Below are positions 8,969 to 17,108 of a stretch of 64,000 nucleotides of DNA, in pieces. Made by a program: the position numbers and the translations under genes. The DNA lies in the NCBI RefSeq assembly GCF_000271845.1, contig NZ_JH719395.1, positions 4,610,210 to 4,674,209 on the forward strand, read 5' to 3'. The DNA comes from Rhizobium leguminosarum bv. trifolii WSM2297. GTDB lineage: Bacteria > Pseudomonadota > Alphaproteobacteria > Rhizobiales > Rhizobiaceae. Within the stretch, counting starts at the first letter, position 1; each line of letters begins with the position of its first letter. Below the pieces are notes generated by a model that worked only from the letters and a program-made list of their open reading frames with translations, made no database searches and was not told where the DNA came from.

Positions 8969-10948
8969 ATGGGAACGATTGTTGCTGCGCATGCTTATGT
9001 CAACAACGAGGTCGCCTATGTGGCCTGGGACATCGACGACAAGATCGATGGATGCCTTGGCTTCGAAGTCGTCCGCGTCTATCTCGACGACCAGGGAAAC
9101 GTGTCGAAAAGACCCGATGGCAGCGAGGACCGTGTCACTTGCGCCGCCTGGGTCGCCTTCAAGGGACAACGCAATCCGCATTGGCTGCCGCAAACGACGT
9201 CGCTCTGGCCGGTGCAGAAGCTTTCCTGGCGCGATCTGACGCTGCGCAAGCGGCGCAACGAAATGAAACGGCGGCCGGACGAGGTCCGGGTGCGTTACGA
9301 GATCCGTCCGCTCGGCGATCTGAAGCCGGGCATGCCGGCCGCCCCCGATCCGACGCCTCAGCTCGTCGAGATCAACAAGCGCGACGAACACGGCAAGCCG
9401 ATCAAGAAGCTTGACGGCGCCTACGAGAAGATCGCGGTCAAGGCCTATGAGGGTCCGCCGCGGCCGCTCGGATATCTCGGGCCGGCGGTCGCCTCCAATC
9501 CGGTGCATGTGACGCGCAAGCGTGGCCAGTTCGAGTCCACCTTCACCAATGGGATTCTCGCCGCGCAGTGGTTGCGAAACGTCCTGCTGGAAGACGGTGT
9601 GAAGCAGCCGAACGAGCTGATCGACATGATTTCCAATCCGGAAAACGGCATCCGTAAATATCTTGCCGGCGATGTCATTCCGATGCTGAAGGAATTCATG
9701 AATGCGCCCGGCCGCTTCCTCGTCGCGCTTTACGAGCTGGAGGATAAGGAACTGCTCGACCTGCTGCTTGCCAACAAGGACAAGTTGCGCGTCATCCTCG
9801 CCAATACGGGAAAGGTCGGAGACGCCTGGGATGTGCGCAATCATGACGCTCGCCAGGCGCTGATCGATGCCGGCGTCGAGATTCATCACCGGATGTTCAA
9901 CAATTCGAGCCAGATCGGCCACAACAAATTCGTCGTGCATCTACCGTCCGACGGCGCCGACCGCAGCGTGTTCACCGGCAGCACCAACTGGACGGCGACG
10001 GGGCTCGCCGGCCAATCCAACAACGCGTTGATCGTTCGCAACGATGAGATTGCCTCGGTCTATGTCGCCTATTGGGAGCGGATGCTGGAAGACAATGCGA
10101 CGCTGGAAGCGCCCGTCGAATTCGATGACGGCATGCCCGACAACCAGCAGAGCAAGGCGTTCCGCCATTCAAACGAGACGCCGTCCATAGTGCCCACCGA
10201 CAATGGCGCTTCAATCGAAGCATGGTTCTCACCCAACATGCAGAGCCGCAAAAAGGGCAAGGCGACGCCGCCCGACCTGCGTGAAGTCTACCGGCTGATG
10301 CGCCGTGCCGAGCACGCCGTGCTGTTCCTCGCCTTCTATCCCGGCCAGTCGGGTAGGGATTGCATCGTCGGCCAGGCGATCGATATTGGCCTCAAGGATC
10401 AGAAGCTGATCGTGACCGGCGCCGTTTCAAGCGCCCAGGCCATGCCCAATTATGTCGCCGGCAAGAAGAACGATCTCGACGACGAGGACGATGACACCGA
10501 GGCTGTCTCGCCCCATACTTTCGAGGAGGCCAACGTCTCGATCGTCCGCGCCTCGCGCATCGACGACCGCCAACTGCTGGCGGATTTCGGCGCCGAGGAA
10601 CTGACGGCCAAGAAGGTCGGCGCCATCATTCACGACAAGGTGCTGGTGATCGATCCCCTGTCGGACGATTGCGTCGTCGTTCTCGGCAGCCACAATCTCG
10701 GCTTCAAGGCCTCTTACGGCAATGACGAAAATATGCTGATCGTCAAAGGCGACCGCGCGCTCGCCGAGGCCTATGCCGTCCACATCCTCGATGTCTATGA
10801 TCACTACCGCTTCCGCGCCGTCGAGGCGGAGCTGAAGCGGCAGGGCAAAAAGGGCTGGTCGGGCTTTCTCAACGTCGACGACAGCTGGCAGGACGGCTAT
10901 GTGAACCGCACCAAGGGTGCGCTGACGCGGTATTTCGCGGCAGGCTGA
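8969..10948 (+). CDS. Phospholipase D-like domain protein
   Basis: 659 aa from ATG 8969, preceded by GGGGGA at 7 nt; an in-frame start at 8930 has no RBS. Two HKD half-sites are visible. The first is HNKFVVHLPSDG followed by FTGSTNW. The second is HDKVLVID followed by VLGSHNLG. Two such sites build one PLD active centre (phosphatidyl or nucleic acid phosphodiester transfer). The first ~200 residues, with a basic stretch LRKRRNEMKRRPDEVRVRYE, show no domain I recognise. No signal peptide is seen. The substrate is unknown: phospholipid, nucleic acid, or a defence-type nuclease are all possible. Confidence 0.85.
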   Translation: MGTIVAAHAYVNNEVAYVAWDIDDKIDGCLGFEVVRVYLDDQGNVSKRPDGSEDRVTCAAWVAFKGQRNPHWLPQTTSLWPVQKLSWRDLTLRKRRNEMKRRPDEVRVRYEIRPLGDLKPGMPAAPDPTPQLVEINKRDEHGKPIKKLDGAYEKIAVKAYEGPPRPLGYLGPAVASNPVHVTRKRGQFESTFTNGILAAQWLRNVLLEDGVKQPNELIDMISNPENGIRKYLAGDVIPMLKEFMNAPGRFLVALYELEDKELLDLLLANKDKLRVILANTGKVGDAWDVRNHDARQALIDAGVEIHHRMFNNSSQIGHNKFVVHLPSDGADRSVFTGSTNWTATGLAGQSNNALIVRNDEIASVYVAYWERMLEDNATLEAPVEFDDGMPDNQQSKAFRHSNETPSIVPTDNGASIEAWFSPNMQSRKKGKATPPDLREVYRLMRRAEHAVLFLAFYPGQSGRDCIVGQAIDIGLKDQKLIVTGAVSSAQAMPNYVAGKKNDLDDEDDDTEAVSPHTFEEANVSIVRASRIDDRQLLADFGAEELTAKKVGAIIHDKVLVIDPLSDDCVVVLGSHNLGFKASYGNDENMLIVKGDRALAEAYAVHILDVYDHYRFRAVEAELKRQGKKGWSGFLNVDDSWQDGYVNRTKGALTRYFAAG

Positions 10949-10984
10949 ATTCCGGGAGAGGCTGCCGGCGGCGCACCGCTGCCG

Positions 10985-11908
10985 TCAGCCTTCCGGCAAA
11001 GGCACGAACTCCTCTTCGTCGCCGGGAACGATATCGAAGCGGCCGGTGCGCCATTCCTCCTTGGCCTGTTCGATCCGCTCCTTCGAGGAGGAAACGAAAT
11101 TCCACCAGATATAACGTTTCGAATTCAGCGCCGCGCCGCCGAACAGCATCAGGTGACAGCCATCGCTGCCGGCTTCGAGCGTGATCGGATCGCCCGGCCG
11201 GAAGACCAGCAGCTGGTCGGCGGCGAAGCGGTCGCCTGAGATGACGACCTCGCCCGAAAGCACATAGACGGCGCGTTCTTCATGTGCCGCGCCGAAGGGA
11301 AATTTGGCGCCCGGCTGCAAGCTGAGATCAACATAGAGCGTGTCGGAGAAAACCCCGACGGGCGACGTCATGCCTTCGAACGAGCCGATAACCACACGCC
11401 CGCGCACGCCTGGCGTTTCGATCAGCGGCATCTCGGTCTTTTCCGTATGGGTAAAGCAGGGATCGATCTCCTCCTTGTCGTCGGGCAGTGCCAGCCAGGT
11501 CTGCAGCCCCGACATCAGCAGCGGATGGCCGCGTAAATTCTCAGGCGTGCGCTCGGAATGCACGATGCCGCGGCCTGCCGTCATCAGATTGATATCGCCG
11601 GGACGAATGACCTTTTCGGTGCCGAGGCTGTCGCGATGGCGGATCTCGCCGTCGAAGAGATAGGTGACCGTCGACAGGCCGATATGCGGATGCGGCTTGA
11701 CGTCCAGCGCCTCGTTGGGCTTCAGGATCGCCGGCCCCATGCGGTCGAAGAAGATGAACGGCCCGACGAGCCGCCGCTGCCTTGTCGGCAGCGCACGCCG
11801 CACCTGGAAACCGCCGATATCGCTGGTGCGCGGAATGATCAGGTTTTCGATCGCATCACAGGCGAAGGCATCGCCGGGCAGGGGATCTTTACCGGGAAAG
11901 AAGGACAT
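10985..11908 (-). CDS. Pirin family cupin protein
   Basis: 307 aa. The N-terminal cupin has the pirin signature (FDRMGPA, then HPHIGLSTVTYLFDGEIRHRD and HSERTPE), giving the His/Glu metal ligands. A C-terminal pirin domain follows. Family members bind iron or related metals; some have quercetin 2,3-dioxygenase activity and others act as regulators. The gene is convergent with the phospholipase D-like gene and has about 150 nt of featureless sequence upstream. Confidence 0.9.
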   Translation of the reverse strand: MSFFPGKDPLPGDAFACDAIENLIIPRTSDIGGFQVRRALPTRQRRLVGPFIFFDRMGPAILKPNEALDVKPHPHIGLSTVTYLFDGEIRHRDSLGTEKVIRPGDINLMTAGRGIVHSERTPENLRGHPLLMSGLQTWLALPDDKEEIDPCFTHTEKTEMPLIETPGVRGRVVIGSFEGMTSPVGVFSDTLYVDLSLQPGAKFPFGAAHEERAVYVLSGEVVISGDRFAADQLLVFRPGDPITLEAGSDGCHLMLFGGAALNSKRYIWWNFVSSSKERIEQAKEEWRTGRFDIVPGDEEEFVPLPEG

Positions 11909-12061
11909 GGGGATCTCCGATCGCTGTAGTGCAGCGCCTCATTCCAGACGCGCATAGGAGGCTGCAGCACTTTGAATTGCGACATCATGCAGCAGGATAT
12001 TGACCACAAATAGTGCCTGCAGCGCCACGCGTCCAATTGGACAGGCTACGCATCCCCAATC

Positions 12062-12829
12062 TCAGATGGCCGTGAAGCCGTTATCGACGAAAAGGTGGGC
12101 GCCGTTGACGAAGTTCGATTCGTCGCTGGCGAGGTAAAGGGCGGCCCGGGCAACGTCTTCGGGCTCGCCGATCCGCCCCTGCTGGGCAGCGATGGCGGCA
12201 TCGGAGACGTCGACGCCGAGCGCCTGCAGGTCGGCCACCTCGCGCAGGCCATGCGGCGTGCGAATGAAGCCGGGGCAGACGGCGTTGCAGCGGATATTGC
12301 GATCGCGGAATTCGACCGCGATGGCACGGGCAAACATATGCACGGCACCCTTGGTTGTGTCGTAGAGCACTTCCATCGGCGTGGCGGCGACCGCCGAGAT
12401 CGACGAGGTGCAGACGATCGATCCGCCGCCCGCCGCAATCATCTTCGGCAGCACAGCCTTGGTCATCAGGAACATCGAACGCACATTGACGGCGTGCAGC
12501 CAGTCCCATTCCTGAAGCGTCGTTTCCAGGAAGGGTTTGATGACGATGGTGCCGGCATGGTTGAAGAGCACGGTGACGGCGCCGTAACGTTCCTCGACGC
12601 CGGCGACGGCGGCATTGACGGCTGTTTCATCGGAGACATCGGCCACCCAGCACTCGGCCTCGCCACCGGCGTCGCGGATCTGCTTGACGGTTTCGGCGGC
12701 TGCCTGACCATTGCGGTCGATGATCGCCACCCGCGCGCCTTCCGCCGCAAACAGCTTCGAGGCGGCGCCGCCCATGCCGGTCGCACCGCCCGAGATAATG
12801 GCGATCTTGCCCTTCAATCTGTCCGTCAT
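12062..12829 (-). CDS. Short-chain dehydrogenase/reductase (SDR)
   Basis: 255 aa. Start ATG 12829 follows GAGGGGA at 6 nt; a TTG five codons upstream is disfavoured. The cofactor motif is SGGATGMGGA, with NHAG, catalytic Ser in CTSSISA and YDTTKGA in the YxxxK position, ending with VNGAHLFVDNGFTA. It is a classical NAD(P)-dependent oxidoreductase of the FabG/sugar-alcohol dehydrogenase type. The substrate cannot be assigned. It stands alone downstream of xseB on the same strand with a gap of about 90 nt. Confidence 0.9.
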   Translation of the reverse strand: MTDRLKGKIAIISGGATGMGGAASKLFAAEGARVAIIDRNGQAAAETVKQIRDAGGEAECWVADVSDETAVNAAVAGVEERYGAVTVLFNHAGTIVIKPFLETTLQEWDWLHAVNVRSMFLMTKAVLPKMIAAGGGSIVCTSSISAVAATPMEVLYDTTKGAVHMFARAIAVEFRDRNIRCNAVCPGFIRTPHGLREVADLQALGVDVSDAAIAAQQGRIGEPEDVARAALYLASDESNFVNGAHLFVDNGFTAI

Positions 12830-12918
12830 TGCTTGTCCCCTCAAGATTCTGGAAGGGGATCATAGATCGGCCACAAGCGGATCGCCAAGTATCTTCAAGG
12901 GGGAGTTTCGTCTGGGCT

Positions 12919-13176
12919 TCAGGCCCCGTCGAGCGGCTCGACGCCCTGCGGCTTGCCGGCGCGGTCGAGCCGGATCTTCTCGATGCGGTTTTCGGCGGCC
13001 GAAAGCAGCGTCTCGCAATGTTTCTTCAGCGTTTCGCCGCGTTCATAGATCTCGATGGATTCATCCAGCGCCACGTCGCCGCGTTCCAGCCGGGCGACGA
13101 TGCTTTCGAGTTCGGCGACCGCCTTTTCGAAGGAAAGGCCCGACACCTCGGGCTTAGCGCTGTCAGTCATTCTCAA
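12919..13176 (-). CDS. xseB: Exodeoxyribonuclease VII small subunit
   Basis: 85 aa. The sequence [21 protein letters not shown] followed by [15 protein letters not shown] is the XseB signature, a two-helix protein that multimerises on XseA to make the bidirectional single-strand exonuclease VII. Its ATG overlaps the stop of the upstream deacetylase gene by 4 nt, so the two are translationally coupled. In many rhizobia this pair directly precedes dxs; here the SDR, pirin and phospholipase D genes intervene. Confidence 0.93.
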   Translation of the reverse strand: MRMTDSAKPEVSGLSFEKAVAELESIVARLERGDVALDESIEIYERGETLKKHCETLLSAAENRIEKIRLDRAGKPQGVEPLDGA

Positions 13177-14108
13177 CCCTTCATCATTCGCAGAATATGC
13201 ATGCCCGCCGATTCGGCGAGGCCTTCCAGATCATAACCGCCTTCGAGCAGGCTGACGACCCGGTTCTTGGCGTGCCGGTCGGCCAGTTCGAGCACGCGTC
13301 CGGTCGCCCAGTCGAAATCTTCGCCGGTCAGGTTGATCTGCGCCAGCGGGTCGCGGTGATGGGCGTCGAAACCGGCCGAGATGATGATGAGATCCGGCCG
13401 GAAATCGGCAACGGCGGGCAGTACCCGCGATTTGAACGCCTCGCGAAAATGGTCGCTGCCGACATTCGGCGAAAGCGGCGCATTGACGATGGTGTTGTGT
13501 TTGCCCTTCTCGTCCTTGGCGCCGCTGCCGGGATAGAGCGGCATCTGATGCGTCGAGCAGAACAGCACCGAGGGATCGTCCCAGAAGATATCCTGGGTGC
13601 CGTTGCCGTGGTGCACGTCCCAATCGATAATGGCGACGCGCTCGGCGCCATGTCTCTTTTGCGCATGGCGGGCGGCGATCGCCGCATTGTTGAAGAAGCA
13701 GAAGCCCATCGCCGTCATCTTTTCGGCATGATGCCCCGGCGGCCGCGCGGCGACAAAGACGTTGTCGGCGGCGCCGGAAAAGACGTCATCCACCGCCGCC
13801 ATCGCCCCGCCGATGCCGGTCAGTGCCGCCTGCAGGCTTTTGACGCTGGCATAGGTATCGGCTTCCAGCTGGTTGATGCGATCCTCTTCCTCGGGAATCT
13901 CCCGCATGACGGCGGTAAGATGTTCCTCCGGATGCGCCAGCAGCACGGCATCCTCGCTCGCTTGCGGCGCCTGCCGGCGGTCCAGCCGCTCGAAATTCGG
14001 ATGTTCCAGCGCGACGTTGATGGCGCGGATCCTGTCCGATCGCTCCGGGTGGCCGGCGGGCGTCACATGTTCCAGGAAGATCGGATGTTCATAAAGACGG
14101 GTGCTCAT
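13173..14108 (-). CDS. Histone deacetylase family protein (HDAC/AcuC/AphA superfamily)
   Basis: 311 aa. It contains [20 protein letters not shown], the Zn site [16 protein letters not shown] (D-x-H), and [17 protein letters not shown] with the second Zn aspartate, ending in [11 protein letters not shown]. All are hallmarks of zinc-dependent arginase-fold deacetylases. Bacterial members act on acetylpolyamines, acetyl-lysine of acyl-CoA synthetases or other small amides. It is the first gene of an operon with xseB. Confidence 0.92.
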   Translation of the reverse strand: MSTRLYEHPIFLEHVTPAGHPERSDRIRAINVALEHPNFERLDRRQAPQASEDAVLLAHPEEHLTAVMREIPEEEDRINQLEADTYASVKSLQAALTGIGGAMAAVDDVFSGAADNVFVAARPPGHHAEKMTAMGFCFFNNAAIAARHAQKRHGAERVAIIDWDVHHGNGTQDIFWDDPSVLFCSTHQMPLYPGSGAKDEKGKHNTIVNAPLSPNVGSDHFREAFKSRVLPAVADFRPDLIIISAGFDAHHRDPLAQINLTGEDFDWATGRVLELADRHAKNRVVSLLEGGYDLEGLAESAGMHILRMMKG

Positions 14109-14297
14109 GGAGACACTCTATCGGTCGCTTATGTCATGTTCCACAGCAGATGGGGCATCGCCGGATGATTTCAACAAGCGCGGTCGCCGCACCGTCCGAC
14201 CGTCCGCCGCATTGCAATTCCTGTCATTTGCGGCGTTTACTTCGGCGAACGCCGTCGCTACTGTCGATGACGGGGAATTTTGTAGGCAGAGTTGTTG

Positions 14298-14708
14298 ATG
14301 AACCAGTCGAAACGCCCTGGGGTGGCGGAAATACACGTGCCGTTTCGCGATGTCGATATGACCGGCCAGATGTTTCTGGGCTCCTATATTTCCTACGCCG
14401 AGTCCGTCATTGCGAGCTTCTGGTCATCGCGGCCCGAAGTGGAGGACGAGCCGAAATACAGCGCCACCAAGATTTCCTGCATCCTCCATCGCCCGCTGCA
14501 TTACGACGAGCCGGCCATCTTTACCGCCGCCGTCGACAAGATCGGCGTCCGCTCGATCGGCTTCATCGTCTCGATCGACACCGGCGAGGAGCGCGCCGCC
14601 GAGGTGGAGATCATCTGGCAGGCCCGCGCGGGGGAAGATCAGCAGCCGGTGTCTTTGCCGGAGGAGACGCGGGACTGGCTCTACGGTTTTCTGGATTACA
14701 GCCCGTGA
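14298..14708 (+). CDS. Acyl-CoA thioesterase-like (hot-dog fold) protein
   Basis: 136 aa. VPFRDVDMTGQMFLGSYISYAE resembles the 4HBT 'R-x-x-D-x-D-x-x-G-H-v-x-n-x-x-Y' active-site helix start, with Met-Thr-Gly-Gln in place of the usual H-x-N context. The rest fits a beta-sheet hot-dog fold. It is probably a thioesterase for small acyl-CoAs or acyl-ACP, but the substituted motif makes the activity uncertain. ATG 14298 is preceded by only a weak AGGCAGA. Its stop abuts the stop of the convergent 2H gene. Confidence 0.7.
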   Translation: MNQSKRPGVAEIHVPFRDVDMTGQMFLGSYISYAESVIASFWSSRPEVEDEPKYSATKISCILHRPLHYDEPAIFTAAVDKIGVRSIGFIVSIDTGEERAAEVEIIWQARAGEDQQPVSLPEETRDWLYGFLDYSP

Positions 14709-15317
14709 TCACGATTGGCCGCAGAGCAGCGGTTCGCTGAGTATATTGATCTCGACGTTTGGATAGGCCCGCTCTTCCAGCAGGGTGAGGGATCCAGCCC
14801 GCACTCCGATGGGTAAACAACCCACGTCGAAGCTTACCGCTGGCACCGGCTCTTCAGCGAAAAACCTGAACAGTGTCATATGCGCTATGCGGGGCGGGGT
14901 TGGACGCCACTGTTCGAAGCAGATGGCCTGTGAAATGGCGAAGCGAAGCCTGCGCAATTCCGCCGGCTCCTCGGCTTTTACGAAGATAGCAGCTTCCGAA
15001 GCCGCCACCTCGTGAAAATGGAGGTCAAATGGCGGGGTCTCGTCGATCAGTCTTTCGACGATCTCCTTCCATCTTTCGCCGTTCCGCTTCCAGACCTCTT
15101 CTTTCGGAATGCTGAATTGGGCCGCGGCGTTGACCAGGGTGACGACCGTCATATGCAGGCTGGTGGCCGGTACGCGTGAGAGGGATGCGGCGCTGTCTCG
15201 CTCGACACTGGCTTGCAAGGCGGAGAGCTTTGACAGCGCCTCGCGATCGGGAAGAAATTGCAGGTGAAAGGCGCAACAGCGCTTGAACCACAGCGTGTCG
15301 ATCTTCGTGCGGATCAC
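14709..15317 (-). CDS. 2H phosphoesterase superfamily (LigT-like) protein
   Basis: About 202 aa from a GTG at 15317, which has GGAAGGG 9 nt upstream; a TTG at 15368 is the other option. Two H-x-T motifs, HMTVVTL and HMTLFRF, lie about 100 residues apart, which defines the 2H fold (2'-5' RNA ligases, cyclic phosphodiesterases). The substrate could be a cyclic phosphate on RNA or a nucleotide and cannot be decided. The gene is followed convergently by the thioesterase-like gene. Confidence 0.8.
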   Translation of the reverse strand: MIRTKIDTLWFKRCCAFHLQFLPDREALSKLSALQASVERDSAASLSRVPATSLHMTVVTLVNAAAQFSIPKEEVWKRNGERWKEIVERLIDETPPFDLHFHEVAASEAAIFVKAEEPAELRRLRFAISQAICFEQWRPTPPRIAHMTLFRFFAEEPVPAVSFDVGCLPIGVRAGSLTLLEERAYPNVEINILSEPLLCGQS

Positions 15318-15443
15318 GGCAGCAGGCCCTTCCACCAAACCTGGGCACGCCGCACAGAGAGCGTGCAATTCCGATACTTGCTATCACATCGCCAAACCGT
15401 TCGCCAAGGATGGCAGGAACCGGTCGGAGATCGGTCGCCCGGC

Positions 15444-15830
15444 TCAGTATTCGGAACCGCTTCTGTTGTTCAGATCGTGACGTTCGGTCCCCTTCAGGGG
15501 TGGATTGAAGACGCTGACCAGAATGAGGTCCTTGTCCTTGCCGCCCCGCAAATAGTGGCGGTCATGTTTATCGAGCACGTAGATGTCGCCGACGCGGATG
15601 GGAAAGACATTGCCGTCCATATCCTCGACCTCGCCTTCTCCTTCGATGCAGTAGCAGGCCTCCAGGTGGTTGCGGTACTGCAGCAGCGCTTGCGTGTTGG
15701 CGCGAACGACAGTGTGGCAGACCGTAAATCCCATCCCGTCATCGTTCGTCAGCAGGCGATGGCTCGTGCCATTGCCCCAATCGACGAAGCGCTCGGTCTC
15801 TTCCACTTCTTTTAGACTTCTCACAAACAT
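15444..15830 (-). CDS. ectC: Ectoine synthase-like cupin (EctC family), orphan
   Basis: 128 aa from ATG 15830 (GGAG about 7 nt upstream). The match to EctC is extensive: [20 protein letters not shown], then [44 protein letters not shown] and [10 protein letters not shown]. EctC cyclises N-gamma-acetyl-diaminobutyrate to the osmolyte ectoine. No ectA, ectB or ectD is in the neighbourhood, so it cannot make ectoine from aspartate semialdehyde by itself. Some orphan EctC proteins use imported or alternative substrates. The divergent LysR gene is the likely regulator. Confidence 0.85.
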   Translation of the reverse strand: MFVRSLKEVEETERFVDWGNGTSHRLLTNDDGMGFTVCHTVVRANTQALLQYRNHLEACYCIEGEGEVEDMDGNVFPIRVGDIYVLDKHDRHYLRGGKDKDLILVSVFNPPLKGTERHDLNNRSGSEY

Positions 15831-16022
15831 GTGTTTTCTCCGGAATGACGGAGATTTTTTTGATCTCCATGATCCATTAGGCACTGAAATCCACCCCTGC
15901 TTCAAATGATCAATATTGAGAAATCTGTTAGGATAAGTTACATATATAAATCGACGCGAGACGAGTTTGGGGAAAGAACAGCGGATAATGAGGCCTGTCG
16001 ATCATGTGAGGAATTCCAACAT

Positions 16023-16910
16023 ATGCAACTGCCGCCACTGAACGCCTTGAGAGCTTTCGAAGCGACTGCCCGGCTGATGAGCCTGTCGAAGGCCGGAGAC
16101 GAACTGCATGTGACGCACGCGGCGATCAGTCATCAGCTCAAACATCTGGAGGCGTGGCTGGGCCGCAAGCTGCTGCAAAAATCCGGGCGCGGCGTTGCGC
16201 TGACCCCGGCGGGCAGCGAATATTACCTGGCCGTCACGGGCTCGTTGGCAGCCATCGCCCACGCAACGGGCAATATGCGCCGAGACCACAATATGCGTTC
16301 GATCACCGTCGGATGCATTCCTTCGATCGCCTCGCGCTGGCTGGTTCCCGCGCTCCCGTCTTTCCGCGAGAGCGATCCCGACCTCGACGTCAGGATCGTC
16401 TATGCAAAAGCGGAAGAGCGCTTCGATGACGAAAGCCTGGATGTTCTGATTACCATGGGCGAAGACCTGTCTGGGGGACGGGAGAGCCGCCTGCTTTTCT
16501 CCCGCCGCAACCAGCCGGTGGCCAGCGTTCATTATCTGGCCAAGCGGAATTGGACTGTCGACAGCGTTGCCTTTGCAGCGGCCGACCTGCTGCACGACGA
16601 ATCCGCGGACGGCTGGAAAGAATGGTTCCGAAGGACTGATATAAAGGCGCCCGAGCCGGTTCGCGGGCCGATATTTCAGGATTTCAACATGCTTGCCACG
16701 GCGGTGATAGCCGGGCATGGCGTCGCATTATGCCCCGTCGAAGTGTTTCGGCGAGAGATCGAGCGCGGCGACCTCGTCGTGCTTTCGGACATCTCGACGG
16801 CAGAGACCCAGGGATATTACCTGATTACCAGCTCCTGGGCGAAAAGGCCGGTGCGTCGTTTTACCGAATGGTTCATTAGGGAATGCCGATCCGGTGCCGC
16901 CGATCATTGA
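16023..16910 (+). CDS. LysR-family transcriptional regulator (GcvA-like)
   Basis: 295 aa. The N-terminal winged HTH has the sequence LPPLNALRAFEATARLMSLS then ELHVTHAAISHQLKHLE, typical of the GcvA subgroup. A periplasmic-binding-like effector domain covers about 90-295. ATG 16023 follows GAGGA; upstream in-frame codons are AT-rich promoter sequence. It is divergent from ectC with about 190 nt of AT-rich DNA between the starts, the usual arrangement for a LysR protein controlling its neighbour and itself. Confidence 0.9.
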   Translation: MQLPPLNALRAFEATARLMSLSKAGDELHVTHAAISHQLKHLEAWLGRKLLQKSGRGVALTPAGSEYYLAVTGSLAAIAHATGNMRRDHNMRSITVGCIPSIASRWLVPALPSFRESDPDLDVRIVYAKAEERFDDESLDVLITMGEDLSGGRESRLLFSRRNQPVASVHYLAKRNWTVDSVAFAAADLLHDESADGWKEWFRRTDIKAPEPVRGPIFQDFNMLATAVIAGHGVALCPVEVFRREIERGDLVVLSDISTAETQGYYLITSSWAKRPVRRFTEWFIRECRSGAADH

Positions 16911-16917
16911 AGCGCGC

Positions 16918-16946
16918 TTGTTCAAAACCGCCCTTCATGCTAGAAA
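16918..16946 (+). promoter_or_regulatory. Candidate sigma70-type promoter for the Met leader transcript
   Basis: TTGTTC (16918-16923), a 17-nt spacer and TAGAAA (16941-16946) lie just after the LysR stop. The -10 box ends 5 nt before the leader ATG at 16952, so the predicted +1 is the A of the ATG and the leader would be leaderless. The hexamers are weak matches; this is an inference from spacing. Confidence 0.4.
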
Positions 16947-16951
16947 ATGGC

Positions 16952-17002
16952 ATGGACAACACCCTGATCAGCACTTTCGTGATGATGATGCCGCGCTCAT
17001 AG
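16952..17002 (+). CDS. Methionine-rich leader peptide of an attenuator
   Basis: The ORF encodes MDNTLISTFVMMMPRS, ending at TAG 17000-17002. Three consecutive ATG codons occupy 16982-16990, directly 5' to a hairpin arm. This mimics rhizobial leader peptides such as TrpL, which has tandem Trp codons. There is no Shine-Dalgarno sequence, which fits leaderless translation (rhizobial trpL is known to be leaderless). It lies 107 nt upstream of a methionyl-tRNA synthetase-like gene and ahead of an intrinsic terminator. Its function as an attenuation leader is inferred. Confidence 0.7.
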   Translation: MDNTLISTFVMMMPRS

Positions 17003-17058
17003 CGTGGCGGGTTTCGTGCGTCCACATGCACCAGCGACCGCCCTCGAGGCGGTCTTTT
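16990..17058 (+). promoter_or_regulatory. Attenuator: alternative hairpins plus Rho-independent terminator
   Basis: Arm 1 GCCGCGCT (16990-16997) pairs with arm 2 AGCGTGGC (17001-17008) around a CAT loop and the leader stop codon. Arm 2 extends into GGCGG (17006-17010), which can instead pair with CCGCC in arm 3 (17038-17042). Arm 3 GACCGCC (17036-17042) pairs with arm 4 GGCGGTC (17048-17054), followed by TTTT, to form the terminator. Ribosome stalling on the Met codons would mask arm 1 and favour the 2:3 antiterminator. Completed translation would allow termination, giving an RNA of about 107 nt. Confidence 0.7.
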
Positions 17059-17108
17059 CATGGGCGATCCGTCTCGCGGGCAACAACAGCCTTCGAAAGG
17101 AAACGCCG

